Shown: positions 1-12,326, counted from the first letter of the stretch. The stretch is DNA of 64,000 nt from Rutidosis leptorrhynchoides (GCF_046630445.1 NC_092340.1:36168001-36232000), one strand, 5' to 3'. Made by a program: numbers and translations. Notes: a model not told the origin generated them from the letters alone.

Positions 1-38
1 ACTAATTAATACTAATAATAACAATAACAATAATAGTA

Positions 39-39
<1 letters not shown>

Positions 40-113
<74 letters not shown>
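40..113. repeat. TAA microsatellite
   Basis: A run of TAA/AAT trinucleotides in the 3' LTR of A, probably the tail of the adjacent SINE-like sequence. The matching tract in the 5' LTR (8,143-8,305) is longer and has a hexanucleotide section. Confidence 0.9.
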
Positions 114-115
<2 letters not shown>

Positions 116-237
116 GATGTAATAAACTACCTCAAAAAGCCTCTTTAAAATAAAAATGCCCTGAGCCGGGCTCGAACCCGAGACTCCTCGAATACCCGAA
201 CCATCACTTAGCCACTCTTCTATCTCCTACTTTTCTG
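114..237 (-). mobile_element. tRNA-derived SINE-like sequence inside the 3' LTR of A
   Basis: On minus there is a Pol III A-box-like GTGGCTAAGTGATGG and a B-box-like GGGTTCGAGCCC about 22 nt apart, then a short body and a TTA microsatellite tail (113 down to about 40). The same block sits in the 5' LTR of A and, more diverged, in the 5' LTR of B, so it entered an ancestral LTR rather than this copy. It is not a functional tRNA gene: there is no acceptor stem pairing. Confidence 0.55.
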
Positions 238-1727
238 ATTATTCTTATAACCAATTGTTTATAATCCGATTCTAATATTCATCTTCTTCCTCACATCAAA
301 CACAAATCGACAGATACCCACAGTCATTTTACTAATGAGTTATTGATTTGATTTATAGGATTGATAAACAAAGCAAAGGAAAACGATTCAAAGATTTATC
401 AGCTGAGCTTAACAGAAAAAAATAAAAAAAAAAATTGTACAGCAGCGGTTTCTTCAACATATGAACTCGATTAATGTTTTTAAAATCTAGACACTTTTAG
501 ACTAAGATTAAAACATAAAATAGATTCTAAAGCATTCTTGGAAACTCCATGAACCGTTAATTTAACTTAAAACATAAAAACTAATTCGAATTTCTCGATA
601 ATCAGATTGGTTGACTTTTGTTTTCAAAACTTTGACTTGCAATTTAGAACTCGATACGAAAAATTGGATTTTGAAACTTTACATACAGTTTAAATAGGTG
701 ATTCCTATCATCACTACATTATTACATTTTGAAATTCAATTCGGATTGAAGGTTTTTACTAAAAAATTGCAGTAGCAGAGGTATCGTCTGGGTTTGATAT
801 AATTGTTGTGAAATTTTTGAATTTGCAAAAGGGATAGTAATTTATACAGATAGAAATCGGATATTTTAAACCAGTAAAAATGATTTGGATGTATTACAAG
901 TTGATTAAGACTCGTAACAAAGTTTGACAAATAACTCGATCAGAAGAACAAATAATAAGAAAAATAAATAAATATGATGTTGATATGCAACTGATTCTTG
1001 TTGCTTTCTGGATTGTAATCGACCACTTAATTCAATCAGGAGAAAAATTGGACAAAGTGAAAGGGATAGGGAATAACACAGTACAATTATATACCTTTAC
1101 ATATATTTTATAATAACTAATAAATATAATAATATTAGTATTAAATAATAATAATAATAAATACTGAAGTACTAAAAATAAATACAAAAATAATAATAAC
1201 AATATAAATAATGATATAGATTTCCTTTTCTTTAATTTTTATAAAATATAACATATAATAATAATAATTAATGAATTAATGAATATAATTATGTAATTAA
1301 TAATAATAATAATTTTAATGTTATTAATAAAAATAATAATATTAATACGAAAGTATTACTAGTAATAATGATAAAAGTAATAAAGATTATGTTTATGATA
1401 ATGATAAAAAAATAGAAATTTTTAGTAACAATATTAGTAGTGATGATAATAATACTAAGATCATAATTTTTCTATTATTTTAAAAAAAATAATAATGATA
1501 TAACAAATTAAATATATATAAACCTTATATCTATATATTATTTTAACATAACAATATACCGTTATTAATTTTAATAGTAATATTAATATCAATAATGATA
1601 AGAGTAATAATAATATAATAATTATAATTAAACTTGTATTTACATTTACTATAGTAATATTACAATTTATTATTTATGTAATTTTTAATGATTGTATATA
1701 TAGTACTTACATTAAGTATTAAATTAT

Positions 1728-1799
<72 letters not shown>

Positions 1800-2173
1800 T
1801 ACAATATACATATTATAATAATTATCTATAGGAATCCTATATATATATACATATAGAAATATAAATTCGCTTTAAGTACAACTTAGTTATTTTATATCTT
1901 ATCTTACATATTTAGTTTTAATGTTTAAATTATATTTTATAATTTCAAATTATTGTTTATACTACATTATGTATATATACATTTTTTTTTATTTACAAAC
2001 AACAGTTCATGAATCGTCGGAGATGGTCAAAGGTTAAATGAATACATGAACATAGTTCAAAATTTCTGAGACTTCAATATTACAAACTTTGCTTATCGTG
2101 TCGAAACTATATAAGAATAAAGTTTAAATTTGGTCAAAAATTCCCGGGTCATCACAGTACCTACCCGTTAAAG

Positions 2174-2192
2174 AAATTTCGTCCCGAAATTT
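2174..2192 (-). other. Palindromic PPT-side motif of A
   Basis: AAATTTCGGGACGAAATTT on minus: two 8-base arms pairing around GGA, followed by TTTAACGGGTAGGTAC and then the LTR start. The same block precedes the 3' LTRs of B, C and D, so it is a shared family feature near the plus-strand priming site. Confidence 0.75.
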
Positions 2193-3615
2193 GAGTGAGG
2201 TGGTCATGGCTAACAATAAAAATGTTTTCATGACGCATATAAGCTGAAGATTAAGGTTTTATCATCATTGAGTAATATGGATAAAATGATTAGAATAATC
2301 GAATCGTATGAATGAAGCTATCACAAAAGATCGAGATGAAGAAATGGAGATTTTCCATAACTTTTGACGTAGTTGCGATTGAAATCCGGAATTCAAGGGA
2401 TTTAAAGAAAATCTTTGAAATCTGAGAGATTTAATTCTTCGGCGAATAAGGAGATTAAGATCTCTATAATTAAATACGGTGATGTGCCTCGATTACTCTG
2501 TCTGATATTTCCATTATAAATTAAATTCTTCCATTCCATTATTCTCACCATTCCTATACTTTCTTTCTTAGTTCATACATCCAAAAAAATTGTGAAAATG
2601 CTTAGTCCGGTTCTAATCCTTGATATTTTCCTAATTATCATTTCTGTCATCCTTCTTTTCAAACTTCCACCAGAAGAATCTGTTTACTTATACTATTACC
2701 TTGGGGTGATACTATTCTTAATTATACCGTGTCTTTATATTGCTATCCGTATTAATATCCACGGTTTGTAATCTTCGTGTTGTTATTGGGCTTTATATTT
2801 TCTCTTATATTTTGGAGCTATTTGCTTTTTTTATTATCTTCTCGACCTCTAGTAAAGTGAGTAACGGTCCAGAATTCATAAATATGGAGTTTCAAATGAA
2901 CATCATGTTATAAACAAGAAAGAACGTATTAGCACGATTTGATTTGTCAAATTTCCAGAATCATTGAGAATAGAACTATCAAGAATATATTTTCTTGATA
3001 TGTCCAGAAGTTAAGTTGAATGAAAAAGTTATGTAACATGGCACGTGATGACGTTAGGATCTGTGAATCATCACGTCCCATTAGAAACTCAGCATGAATT
3101 ACTGTAATATAATCACGTTGATCAAGTGTCATTATATTATACTAACTCATGCATCAGTTCCCAACATTACTTCAATAACATTGGTATTTTAAGCTCGAAA
3201 GTTTACAGAATATAGAAACTAACAGTTTCTATATGATGTAACAATGATAGCACGAAGAGATTAATAATTTCAGATAAGAACAGTTATGAAAATATTTTCG
3301 GAAATATGGAGGATATTAATAATGAAAGATACGATGATATCTTGGAATTTCTAATATCGATGGATGATGAAGAAGATTTATCCGTAAAGGTTTAGATTCG
3401 AAGCAAGGTATTCGCTAAAGATTTCATCATAAACAGAATCATTTGGATTCTTTGAAGTCAAACTTATTCTTTGTGATTTGTCCACGGCTTCCTTCATAGT
3501 TTCGTATAATTCGCTTTTCGGTACTAAATTTTCTATTGAATGTTTCCAATATAATGATACACAGGAAGCACGAAGAGGTATATAATTTCGGACGAGAATA
3601 TTTATGAAAATATCC

Positions 3616-3858
3616 TCAGAAATATCGAAGATATTGATGATGATATTTTGGAATTTCTAAGTTCGATGGTTGATGGAGAAAGATTTTCCGCAAGATTTTA
3701 AATGACTTCGGAGCAAGATATTCTCTAAAGATTTCAACGGATCCAGAATTATCTGGATTCTTTGAATATAGGGTATGGTCCTTGTATTTGTCCTTGGTCT
3801 CTTTCATGGTTAACTTTATCCGTTTTCCAGTTCCAACGTTTCTGAGCTGTTCTAACAT
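3616..3858 (-). other. Degraded sense ORF shared by A, B and C
   Basis: A short reading frame of about 80 codons with the lysine-rich stretch MKETKDKYKDHTLY followed by KNPDNSGSVEIFREYLA. The same motif recurs in B (about 13,024-13,218) and C (about 20,590-20,710), always in the sense direction of the element and about 1.3-1.6 kb before the 3' LTR. I do not recognise the protein. Conservation of the motif suggests an ancestral coding sequence, now broken. Confidence 0.45.
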
Positions 3859-4099
3859 TCAGAGTATCGATTCGTAAACTGGGTGCCTTTTCAAGATTTT
3901 AGAATGGAAGATCATAATTCTAAGAGATAAATATTATATGTTTACATATAACTGTTGATATAGACATGCTGCGAGATTTCAAAATACCGATTGCTGATTC
4001 TCGGTATTTGGTACGGAAATTCTCGTTACAAGGTGCGGATGAGTACATGATGAGACTTCAATAGATAAATTTAGTGATTTGTCGGAGAGATTTAAACCA

Positions 4100-4310
4100 A
4101 GGAGCGACGAGGTTGCTGGTACGTCTGCTGGTAATATGATGGAATATAAAAGGTTCCCCGGTAACAATAAAAGAACACGCACATATATCAAAGTTATAAT
4201 AAGGTTGTTTCGAATGAAAAGCCGAAGTTGACTTGTTGGAGCTGTGACAAAATTGGCTACTTGAAAAGGGATCGCAAAGTTATTTTTGCTAATAAATGCC
4301 AAATGATCTG
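4100..4310 (+). mobile_element. Antisense copia-like gag zinc-knuckle relic in A
   Basis: Read on plus, opposite to element A, this encodes a stretch resembling the Ty1/copia gag nucleocapsid: an NMMEYKRFPGNN-like linker and a decayed zinc knuckle CWSCDKIGYLKRD, then KVIFANKC. Related sequence is antisense in B and C too, so the fragment was captured before these elements separated. Family assignment rests on the CWxCxKxGH(F/L)KRDC pattern from memory. Confidence 0.45.
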
Positions 4311-6193
4311 ACGCGGCTACGTGTTAAACTTTTACTCAGTTGCCGAGAGTTTCTCAGGTGCAATACTATATACATAAATCTTTCCTTCCGTAGATGAGGT
4401 GCGGTTAGTTCATCCTCTCAATTGAGGTGTTTTCAAGAATTACAAAAGGTTTGAACGCAGATTGTAATCATCGAAATACAAATGAGGTTTTAAGATAAAA
4501 TCAAGTGGCAAACTTGAAGATTTGTTTAGTTTCATATGTTATAATCAATATTTTAATTTATTTTAATTGTCCAATGTTAGTAGTCCACAGTTAGCAGCCC
4601 ACAGTCACTAACTCAATAATTCATATATAGTTTAATATACAATATTCGAATTAATTAATACGTATTGTGACCCGTGTACATGTCTCAGACTCGATCACAA
4701 CTCAAACTATATATATTATTGTAGAATCAACCTCAACCTTGTATAGCTAACTCCCGCATTACTGCATATAGAGTGTCTATGGTGACTCCAAATAATATAT
4801 ATAGGTGCTTCGATATGATATGTCAAAACCTTGTATACGTGTCACGATATTTAAAGTGCGTTAAATGCGTAAAGTAAATAACAAAAATTAAATGAAGATA
4901 AATAAAATTGCGATAATTAAATTGCAATAAATAAAATGCGATAAATAAAAGATAATACGGAATTAACAGTTAGCTAGGAACAATTAGCTTGGAACAGTTA
5001 GCGTGGATTCTTAACAAGATTTCTCATAGTTAATTTGTTTGTTTCTAACAAATTTTATTTTGTCCATTGTTTTCTTCATTATGCCACTTGTTGGATTATG
5101 ATAAATCAAAATCCAATTATGAATTTGAATAAAAATGGTTATTCTGCGGTGAACGGTACACATATCGGTGGATGTAAGTAGGATAGTAAACGACTGTTGA
5201 ATTAGATTCGAAGAATGTACAGTGTAATTTATTAATGTGGAATCTGAATATTCCTCGGGTATTACCTATCCGTTAAAATATTTTCACGATTAACACTTTG
5301 TATGAAAGAATTTTTAATTACAATCTTTATGAAAACATATATACATATATATTTTCTTCAGGTGTAATCATGGATTCATTGAGTTAATATGATATTAAAC
5401 TCATTTGGTTTACCGTTAGAACTAGAATATATAATCTCTAAAACATTAGAGATTTCATAATTTCCATGTCGAACGAAGATAAATGATGTAAAATGATACG
5501 TAAAATGATGATTATGCTCGGGGTACATAATGAAATGTTGAGGCGTGTGATGTTGAAACTTGGGTTGTTGGTGGTACTGGTATTGATGTCGGTGGTACTG
5601 TTGGTGCCAGTGATGTTGCTGAAGCTGGTAAATTTTGCACCATATTTTTCCAAGACTATATCTCGGGCGCGAAGCTCGTCGACTTCTTATATTATACCGG
5701 GATGATTGTCGGTTCAGACGAGCGGATGAATGAGGTTTTGAATCTGACTTGTGATATAGTCGTGGCGAGATACTCTGGAAATGAGAGAGAAAATGGTGTT
5801 TCAGATAGATTCACCGGTAAGTGCTTCGGGTCCTTCACCAAGAGGTGAATTCGGTTGGTGGAAGGGATCGCCTTCTTCGCGTCTCCATTAATTAAATCGA
5901 CTACGAACTCATCAGATGAATTGGGGATGGATGATTGGTTGATTCATTCTGGTGACGCTGCTTCTAGAGCTTAGGTGAATATCCATGTCGGAAGAGCTGT
6001 CGGAATCCGTGGAGATTCGAACTGGTTGAGGAATTCATCTCGTACGATCAGATGAAGGATTTTCGATAAGAATTAGATTATAGGATGTAGATTAGTACCC
6101 TGCAATACATAATTTACATATGCATATATAATACTAAAATCCCATAAGTTACGGAGGAATCTACAGAATATGTCAGACAAAGTTACAGTAACA

Positions 6194-6259
6194 GATACGC
6201 TAAGATATGAAGCAGCAGATATGCTAAGATATGAGGTAGCAGATACGCTAAGATATGAA
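6194..6259. repeat. 24-bp tandem repeat near the primer site of A
   Basis: Nearly three copies of a 24-bp unit beginning GATACGCTAAGATATGA. Element B has a single copy at the matching place (about 15,389-15,406), so the array expanded in the A lineage. Confidence 0.85.
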
Positions 6260-6479
6260 TTTTGTCTATACACTATTCATGTAATCAATGCAGTAAGATG
6301 TGTCTAGACTAGGAATGATAAGCAGGTAATTTCCTAAGAATAATAAGTAGATGATTTTCGACACGAATGATAAGCAAAACTTTTGACTTGCAGACACGGT
6401 CGAAGTCCAGACTCACTAAAGCATCCTAACGACTTATAAGTTAGACACACTAAGGCAGACCTGGTTCGCTAAGACCACC

Positions 6480-6491
6480 GCTCTGATACCA
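6480..6491 (-). other. Primer binding site of element A
   Basis: TGGTATCAGAGC on minus, two bases after the 5' LTR end. It matches the 3' end complement of plant initiator tRNA-Met as used by many Ty3/gypsy and copia elements, and fixes the minus-strand orientation of A. Confidence 0.88.
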
Positions 6492-8142
6492 ACTGAAAGG
6501 ACCCATCCTAATCCATCTGGACGAAGTCACCAACATCTGGTTCCATTGCGATGATCGACTCCAAATAATGTCTTTACAATGAGCAAATGCACAGCGGAAG
6601 ATTTCTTTCATACCTGAGAATAAACATGCTTTCAAGTGTCAACCAAAAGGTTGGTGAGTTCATTAGTTTAACATAAATAATCATTTCTATCATTTTAATA
6701 GACCACAAGATTTTCATTTTCAGTTCTCATAAATGTACGTCCCATGCATAGAGACAAAAATATCATTCATATGGATTGAACACCTGGTAATCGACATTCA
6801 CAATATGCATATAAGAATATCCCCTATCATTCCGGGATACTCCTTCGGACATGATATAAATTTCAAAGTACTAAAGCATCCGGTACTTTGGATGGGGCTT
6901 GTTGGGCCCGATAGATCTATCTTTAGGATTCGCGTCAATTAGGGTGTCTGTTCCCTAATTCTTAGATTACCAGACTTAATAAAAAGGGGCATATTCGATT
7001 TCGATAATTCAACCATATAATGTAGTTTCGATTACTTGTGTCTATTTCGTAAAATATTTATAAAAAATGCGCATGTATTCTCAGCCCAAAAATATAAAGG
7101 GTAAAAAGGCAAATGAAACTCACCTAATGTATTTTGTAGTAAAAATACATATATCTATTTCGAACAATGCAGGGTTGGCCTCGGATTCACGAACCTATAT
7201 CATTTGTATATATATTAAAATGTATAATCGTAATCAAACAAATTTCATATACAATATCTTTATATATTATTTATTTAATTTGTATATATATATTTGAAAA
7301 TGATTGTTACTTATATAGTTATATTTATGTTGTATATATATTTAAAATGATTAATATCTATATTTTTAATTATATTAGTATATCTATATATATATGTGGT
7401 TAGTATCTTATCTAAAATTCATTAGTATGTTATAATTAAGTATTTATGTAATTAATGTTAATATGTTTTATATATAGATATATAAACTATTAATACAATT
7501 ATAATATATATGTTAGGTCAAAATATTTATCTGTAACAAAAATGATAGTTTTGAAAATAATAATTTACTAATAATAATAACTTTCTTGATAATTATAATA
7601 CTAATAATAATATCGATAATGTAAAAAAAATATACTTATGTTAACAATAGTAGTAATATTAATAAAAAAATAATATTGATACTAATATTAGTGAAAATAA
7701 TTATAACTTGTATTACTTTGATAAATATAATAATAATAATAATAACAATCCTAGTCAAAGTCATAATAATAGCACTAAAATGATAAGTTAGTAATCATAA
7801 TAATAATAATATTATTCATAGTTGTGTCTATAATCATAATACTAATAATAAATGATAACATCAGTAATGATTTTATTACTAATACTTTTGTTGATAATAA
7901 CAATAATAATACTAACAATTTATAAAATGATACTAATAATAATATTTATAATGATAAATTGTATTATGTTCATACTAATGGTAATAATAATAATAATAAT
8001 GATCACACTTATAATAACAATAATACATATGTAATATTAGTAATAATAATATCAATATCAATAATACTAAGTAATGATAATAATATTAGTGATAATAACA
8101 ATTTCAACAATACTAATTAATACTAATAATAACAATAACAAT

Positions 8143-8215
8143 AATAGTAATAGTAATAGTAATAGTAATAGTAATAGTAATAGTAATAGTAATAGTAATA
8201 GTAATAGTAATAGTA

Positions 8216-8305
<90 letters not shown>
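8143..8305. repeat. (AATAGT)n then (AAT)n microsatellite
   Basis: About 80 bp of AATAGT hexamers followed by about 83 bp of AAT trimers in the 5' LTR of A. In the partner LTR the hexamer part is only a few units, so it changed in length after insertion. It translates to an artefactual Asn/Ser run and is not a gene. Confidence 0.92.
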
Positions 8306-8307
<2 letters not shown>

Positions 8308-8428
8308 GATGTAATAAACTACCTCAAAAAGCCTCTTTAAAATAAAAATGCCCTGAGCCGGGCTCGAACCCGAGACTCCTCGAATACCCGAACCATCACT
8401 TAGCCACTCTTCTATCTCCTACTTTTCT
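8306..8428 (-). mobile_element. tRNA-derived SINE-like sequence inside the 5' LTR of A
   Basis: On minus: A-box-like sequence at 8,408-8,393, B-box-like GGGTTCGAGCCC at 8,371-8,360, a short body, then the TTA tail. The layout (tRNA-like head, short body, trinucleotide tail) is that of a small plant SINE of about 125 bp plus tail. Orientation is the same as the host element. Confidence 0.6.
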
Positions 8429-9910
8429 GATTATTCTTATAACCAATTGTTTATAATCCGATTCTAATATTCATCTTCTTCCTCACATCAAACACAAATC
8501 GACAGATACCCACAGTCGTTTTACTAATGAGTTATTGATTTGATTTATAGGATTGATAAACAAAGCAAAGGAAAACGATTCAAAGATTTACCAGCTGAGC
8601 TTAACAGAAAAAAATAAAAAAAAATTGTACAGCAGCGGTTTCTTCAACATATGAACTCGATTAATGTTTTTAAAATCTAGACACTTTTAGACTAAGATTA
8701 AAACATAAAATAGATTCTAAAGCGTTCTTGGAAACTCCATGAACCGTTAATTTAACTTAAAACATAAAAACTAATTCGAATTTCTCGATAATCAGATTGG
8801 TTGACTTTTGTTTTCAAAACTTTGACTTGCAATTTAGAACTCGATACGAAAAATTGGATTTTGAAACTTTACATACAGTTTAAATAGGTGATTCCTATCA
8901 TCACTACATTATTACATTTTGAAATTCAATTCGGATTGAAGGTTTTTACTAAAAAATTGCAGTAGCAGAGGTATCGTCTGGGTTTGATATAATTGTTGTG
9001 AAATTTTTGAATTTGCAAAAGGGATAGTAATTTATACAGATAGAAATCGGATATTTTAAACCAGTAAAAATGATTTGGATGTATTACAAGTTGATTAAGA
9101 CTCGTAACAAAGTTTGACAAATAACTCGATCAGAAGAACAAATAATAAGAAAAATAAATAATTATGATGTTGATATGCAACTGATTCTTGTTGCTTTCTG
9201 GATTGTAATCGACCACTTAATTCAATCAGGAGAAAAATTGGACAAAGTGAAAGGGATAGGGAATAACACAGTACAATTATATACCTTTACATATATTTTA
9301 TAATAACTAATAAATATAATAATATTAGTATTAAATAATAATAATAATAAATACTGAAGTACTAAAAATAAATACAAAAATAATAATAACAATATAAATA
9401 ATGATATAGATTTCCTTTTCTTTAATTTTTATAAAATATAACATATAATAATAATAATTAATGAATTAATGAATATAATTATGTAATTAATAATAATAAT
9501 ACTTTTAATGTTATTAATAAAACTAATAATATTAATACGAAAGTATTACTAGTAATAATGATAAAAGTAATAAAGATTATGTTTATGAAAATGATAAAAA
9601 AAAAATAGAAATTTTTAGTAACAATATTAGTAGTGATGATAATAATACTAAGATCATAATTTTTCTATTATTTTAAAAAAAATAATGATATAACAAATTA
9701 AATATATATAAACCTTATATCTATATATTATTTTAACATAACAATATACCGTTATTAATTTTAATAGTAATATTAATATCAATAATGATAAGAGTAATAA
9801 TAATATAATAATTATAATTAAACTTGTATTTACATTTACTATAGTAATATTACAATTTATTATTTATGTAATTTTTAATGATTGTATATATAGTACTTAC
9901 ATTAAGTATT

Positions 9911-9953
<43 letters not shown>

Positions 9954-10308
9954 TACAATATACATATTATAATAATTATCTATAGGAATCCTATATATAT
10001 ATATATAGAAATATAAATTCGCTTTAAGTACAACTTAGTTATTTTATATCTTATCTTACATATTTAGTTTTAATGTTTAAATTATATTTTATAATTTCAA
10101 ATTATTGTTTATACTACATTATGTATATATACATTTTTTTTTTTTTACAAACAACATTTCATGAATCGTCGGAGATGGTCAAAGGTTAAATGAATACATG
10201 AACATAGTTCAAAATTTCTAAGACTTCAATATTACAAACTTTGCTTATCCTGTCGAAACTATATAAGAATAAAGTTTAAATTTGGTCGAAAATTCCCGGG
10301 TCATCACA

Positions 10309-11160
10309 TACTGTTCATCGTCACCTCCACCATTTACGTTTACATCATTCGTAGGTTCAGAAAACAGAAACAAATTGCAGGTGGTGGTAGCGGTTTTTAA
10401 ACAGAAACAGAAAGAAGTACAGTAGCAGTAGCAGTTAGAGTGTGGACTGTTGTGGTGGTTCAACGATGGTAAACGGAAACAGTAAGCAGAAAACATATGC
10501 ATGTTTGTGGTTTTCGAAGGTTTGAATAGAAATAGGTGGTTGTTTTGGTGGTGGTTTCGATTGGTTTGCCGTGGCTGGAACAGTAGCAGGAGCAGCAGCA
10601 CCCTTCAACGAAGGTTGTCTTTTGAAAAGAGGAGAGAGAGAGAGAGAGAGAAATTGAGATGATGATGTGTTGACGGTGGTGTAGAGTGGGTGATGGGTGT
10701 CGATATGGTGGTGATGGTTAATGTGTGTTCAATAAAGAAAGTAGAAGAGGGGGAGAGAGAGGTGACTGAGACTTGTGGTGGGCAAGGGTGGTTTGGGGTG
10801 GTAGCCGTTGGTGTGGGTGACGGCTAGAATGGTGGTGTTCGAAGAACTAGAAAACAAAAGAAGTCGAGTACACCGGTTGCAAGTTAAATGGGTTGTTGAT
10901 GGTGTTACCAAGGTGGCGGTTTTAGAAGGTAAGTTTTTGTTTGACGAATGAGAATTCTAGGGTGGTGTATGGTTGTCATCGAATAGCCTAACAAAAGTGG
11001 TGGTGGTGGCCGGGTGTTACAAGAGTGGTGATGTTTATAGGGATGGCCTTGGTGGTGAAGGTAGCGAGCATGAAAATGGCGATTGTCGTGGATTCTAACC
11101 GAGGATAGTAGCAACATAAGTAGTAGTTTGATTAGCACAATAGCTTAATTGGGTTTGCTC
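10309..11160 (-). other. C-rich leader-like part of B's LTR
   Basis: This 850-bp stretch (and its twin at 17,397-18,240) is clearly richer in G+C than the LTR around it, and purine-rich on plus (GGTGGTGG, AGAGAGAG). On minus it is a CT- and CCA-rich sequence with an (AG/CT)n run near 10,630-10,650. It has short open frames but no recognisable protein. It may be the transcribed leader of the LTR or a captured host segment; element A's LTR lacks it. Confidence 0.4.
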
Positions 11161-11982
11161 TTGGTGAATTTGGTTTAGAAGGATGCAGTGCATTTATATG
11201 TCTATGATATGTATATATATATTATATGAGAGATAATTAATGAAATCAAGACAACTAAATGGATTCGTTATATGAAAGTAATTAGCCATAATACATATAT
11301 ATACATAAAAACACAGTAAACCAAATATTATAATATAAACTAATAATAATAATTCTCATGAATTCTAGATTAAACAGTTAGCAGCTGTCTCTTTTAAATT
11401 TATCTGCCGACATTTTAGATATTTTTACTTCGCGGAATGCTATATCGTGTCAATTGCTAAACAGTTGACGTATGAAAGTGTTTCTAAAAATCCCAAATTT
11501 TTAGATTAAACATATTTAATTATTTCACTCATTATCTGTTTGAAACCTGATCAAAAAGGTATGTCTACTATTTATTTTTAATTCCAAATAATCTGTACGG
11601 AGTATTAAAATTCAACTCATCAAAGTGAAAAAATATATATTTTTAATAACTCTAAACTTTACATAACTTAATTATAGATCAATATTTAATTCCAACTTCT
11701 CATAAGTTCGAGTCTTAAACTTGTTTAATATCGTTCATAAAAATTGACCTGTCATTCGAGCTCGATCTCAACTAAAAATTTAATATTTTTAAAATTAATA
11801 AAATAGATTCTAAATATGTTTTTAATAAAACTAAAATTGATATAACCTATTTTCGGATCATCGTTTATTCTAAAATCACATAAGTTCATTTTTAACTTGT
11901 TTAATACCGATGAGATGATAACTGAGTGTCCTTGTCGTTTACTAAATAAATTCGAAACCACATAATATATTTAATATACTTC

Positions 11983-12048
<66 letters not shown>

Positions 12049-12309
12049 TATATTTTAATTAATAACTTTTATCTATTATTATTAGTTTACATAATTACGA
12101 TATATAATATTTCATTTTAAATATATGCATACATATTTACAAGTAATCATATCGTGAGTCGTCGGGAATTATCAAAGGTCAAATGATAACATGAAAATAG
12201 TTCAAAATTTTTGAGATTCAACATTACAGACTTTGCTTATCGTGTCAAAATACAATATCGTATCGAGAGTTTTGTTTAAAATTAGTCAAAAATTTTTCGG
12301 GTCGTGACA
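10309..12309 (-). repeat. 3' LTR of element B (split by A)
   Basis: Collinear with 17,397-19,341. The lower edge is exactly the junction with element A's LTR start, which shows A inserted here. An AT microsatellite (about 11,984-12,045) is much longer than at the same place in the 5' LTR. Confidence 0.87.
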
Positions 12310-12326
12310 GTACCTACCCGTTAAAG

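Larger units (their letters stand above)
1..2156 (-). repeat. 3' LTR of element A (5'-most 2.1 kb of the LTR)
   Basis: This is a near copy of 8,112-10,308, collinear apart from simple-repeat length changes. Its outer edge on minus (2,156) begins TGTGATGACCCGG directly after the polypurine-side motif. It contains a TAA microsatellite, a tRNA-like SINE remnant (about 114-237) and an AT microsatellite (about 1,729-1,793). The remaining LTR 3' end lies left of the window. Confidence 0.88.
2157..6493 (-). mobile_element. Internal region of element A
   Basis: Lies between the LTRs. From its 3' side it holds the palindromic PPT-side motif, a degraded sense ORF with a KNPDNSGS-EYLA-like motif, an antisense copia-like gag relic, a stretch encoding ELRARDIVLEKYG followed by Ser/Thr/Asn-rich residues (about 5,440-5,700, minus), a 24-bp tandem repeat and the primer site. 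I see no protease, RT, RNase H or integrase. Multiple breaks throughout. Confidence 0.75.
1..10308 (-). mobile_element. LTR retrotransposon A, non-autonomous Ty3/gypsy-type (left end outside window)
   Basis: On minus it runs 5' LTR (10,308 down to 6,494), primer site, internal part (6,493-2,157), then 3' LTR (2,156 down past the window edge). The two LTR copies align over about 2.15 kb and differ, outside simple repeats, at roughly 1% or less of sites by eye, so the insertion is young. The 5' LTR is 3.8 kb, opens TGTGATGACCC and closes TTTCA. The 4.3-kb internal part shows no reverse transcriptase, RNase H or integrase, only short degraded ORFs, so it is best read as a non-autonomous (LARD-like) element. 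Its LTR 3' third resembles those of D and E, suggesting it used Tekay-type enzymes. It is a fossil inserted into the 3' LTR of element B, with the right-hand target copy at about 10,309-10,313 (tactg). What is seen: LTRs, primer site, PPT-side motif. What is inferred: lineage and partner. Confidence 0.85.
6494..10308 (-). repeat. 5' LTR of element A (3.8 kb)
   Basis: Bounded by TGTGATGACCC at 10,308 and TTTCA at 6,494 on minus, followed by the primer site. The part below about 8,112 has no counterpart in the window because the other LTR is cut. It shares with the LTRs of B, C and D a conserved 3' third (for example minus TTTTTGGGCTGAGAATACAT and the GGATTCGC/ATCTATC block near 6,900-7,100), consistent with a common LTR ancestor. 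It includes a SINE-like block and long AT/TAA tracts. Confidence 0.87.

Noticed and set aside
160-215. tRNA gene on minus
   Set aside because: A and B boxes are present but there is no acceptor stem or proper anticodon arm, and the block recurs in LTRs with a TTA tail; a SINE-like origin fits better.
736-930. 64-codon ORF on minus, repeated at 8,926-9,120
   Set aside because: Identical because it lies in the two LTRs of one element; no domain and no coding evidence.
8074-8340. Open frame of Asn/Ser repeats
   Set aside because: Translation of the (AATAGT)n/(AAT)n microsatellite within an LTR; no conserved protein.
10245-11138. Leu/His/Pro-rich open frames on minus (also 17,396-18,220)
   Set aside because: They lie in LTR sequence, are not conserved as protein and reflect the CT/CAC-rich composition.
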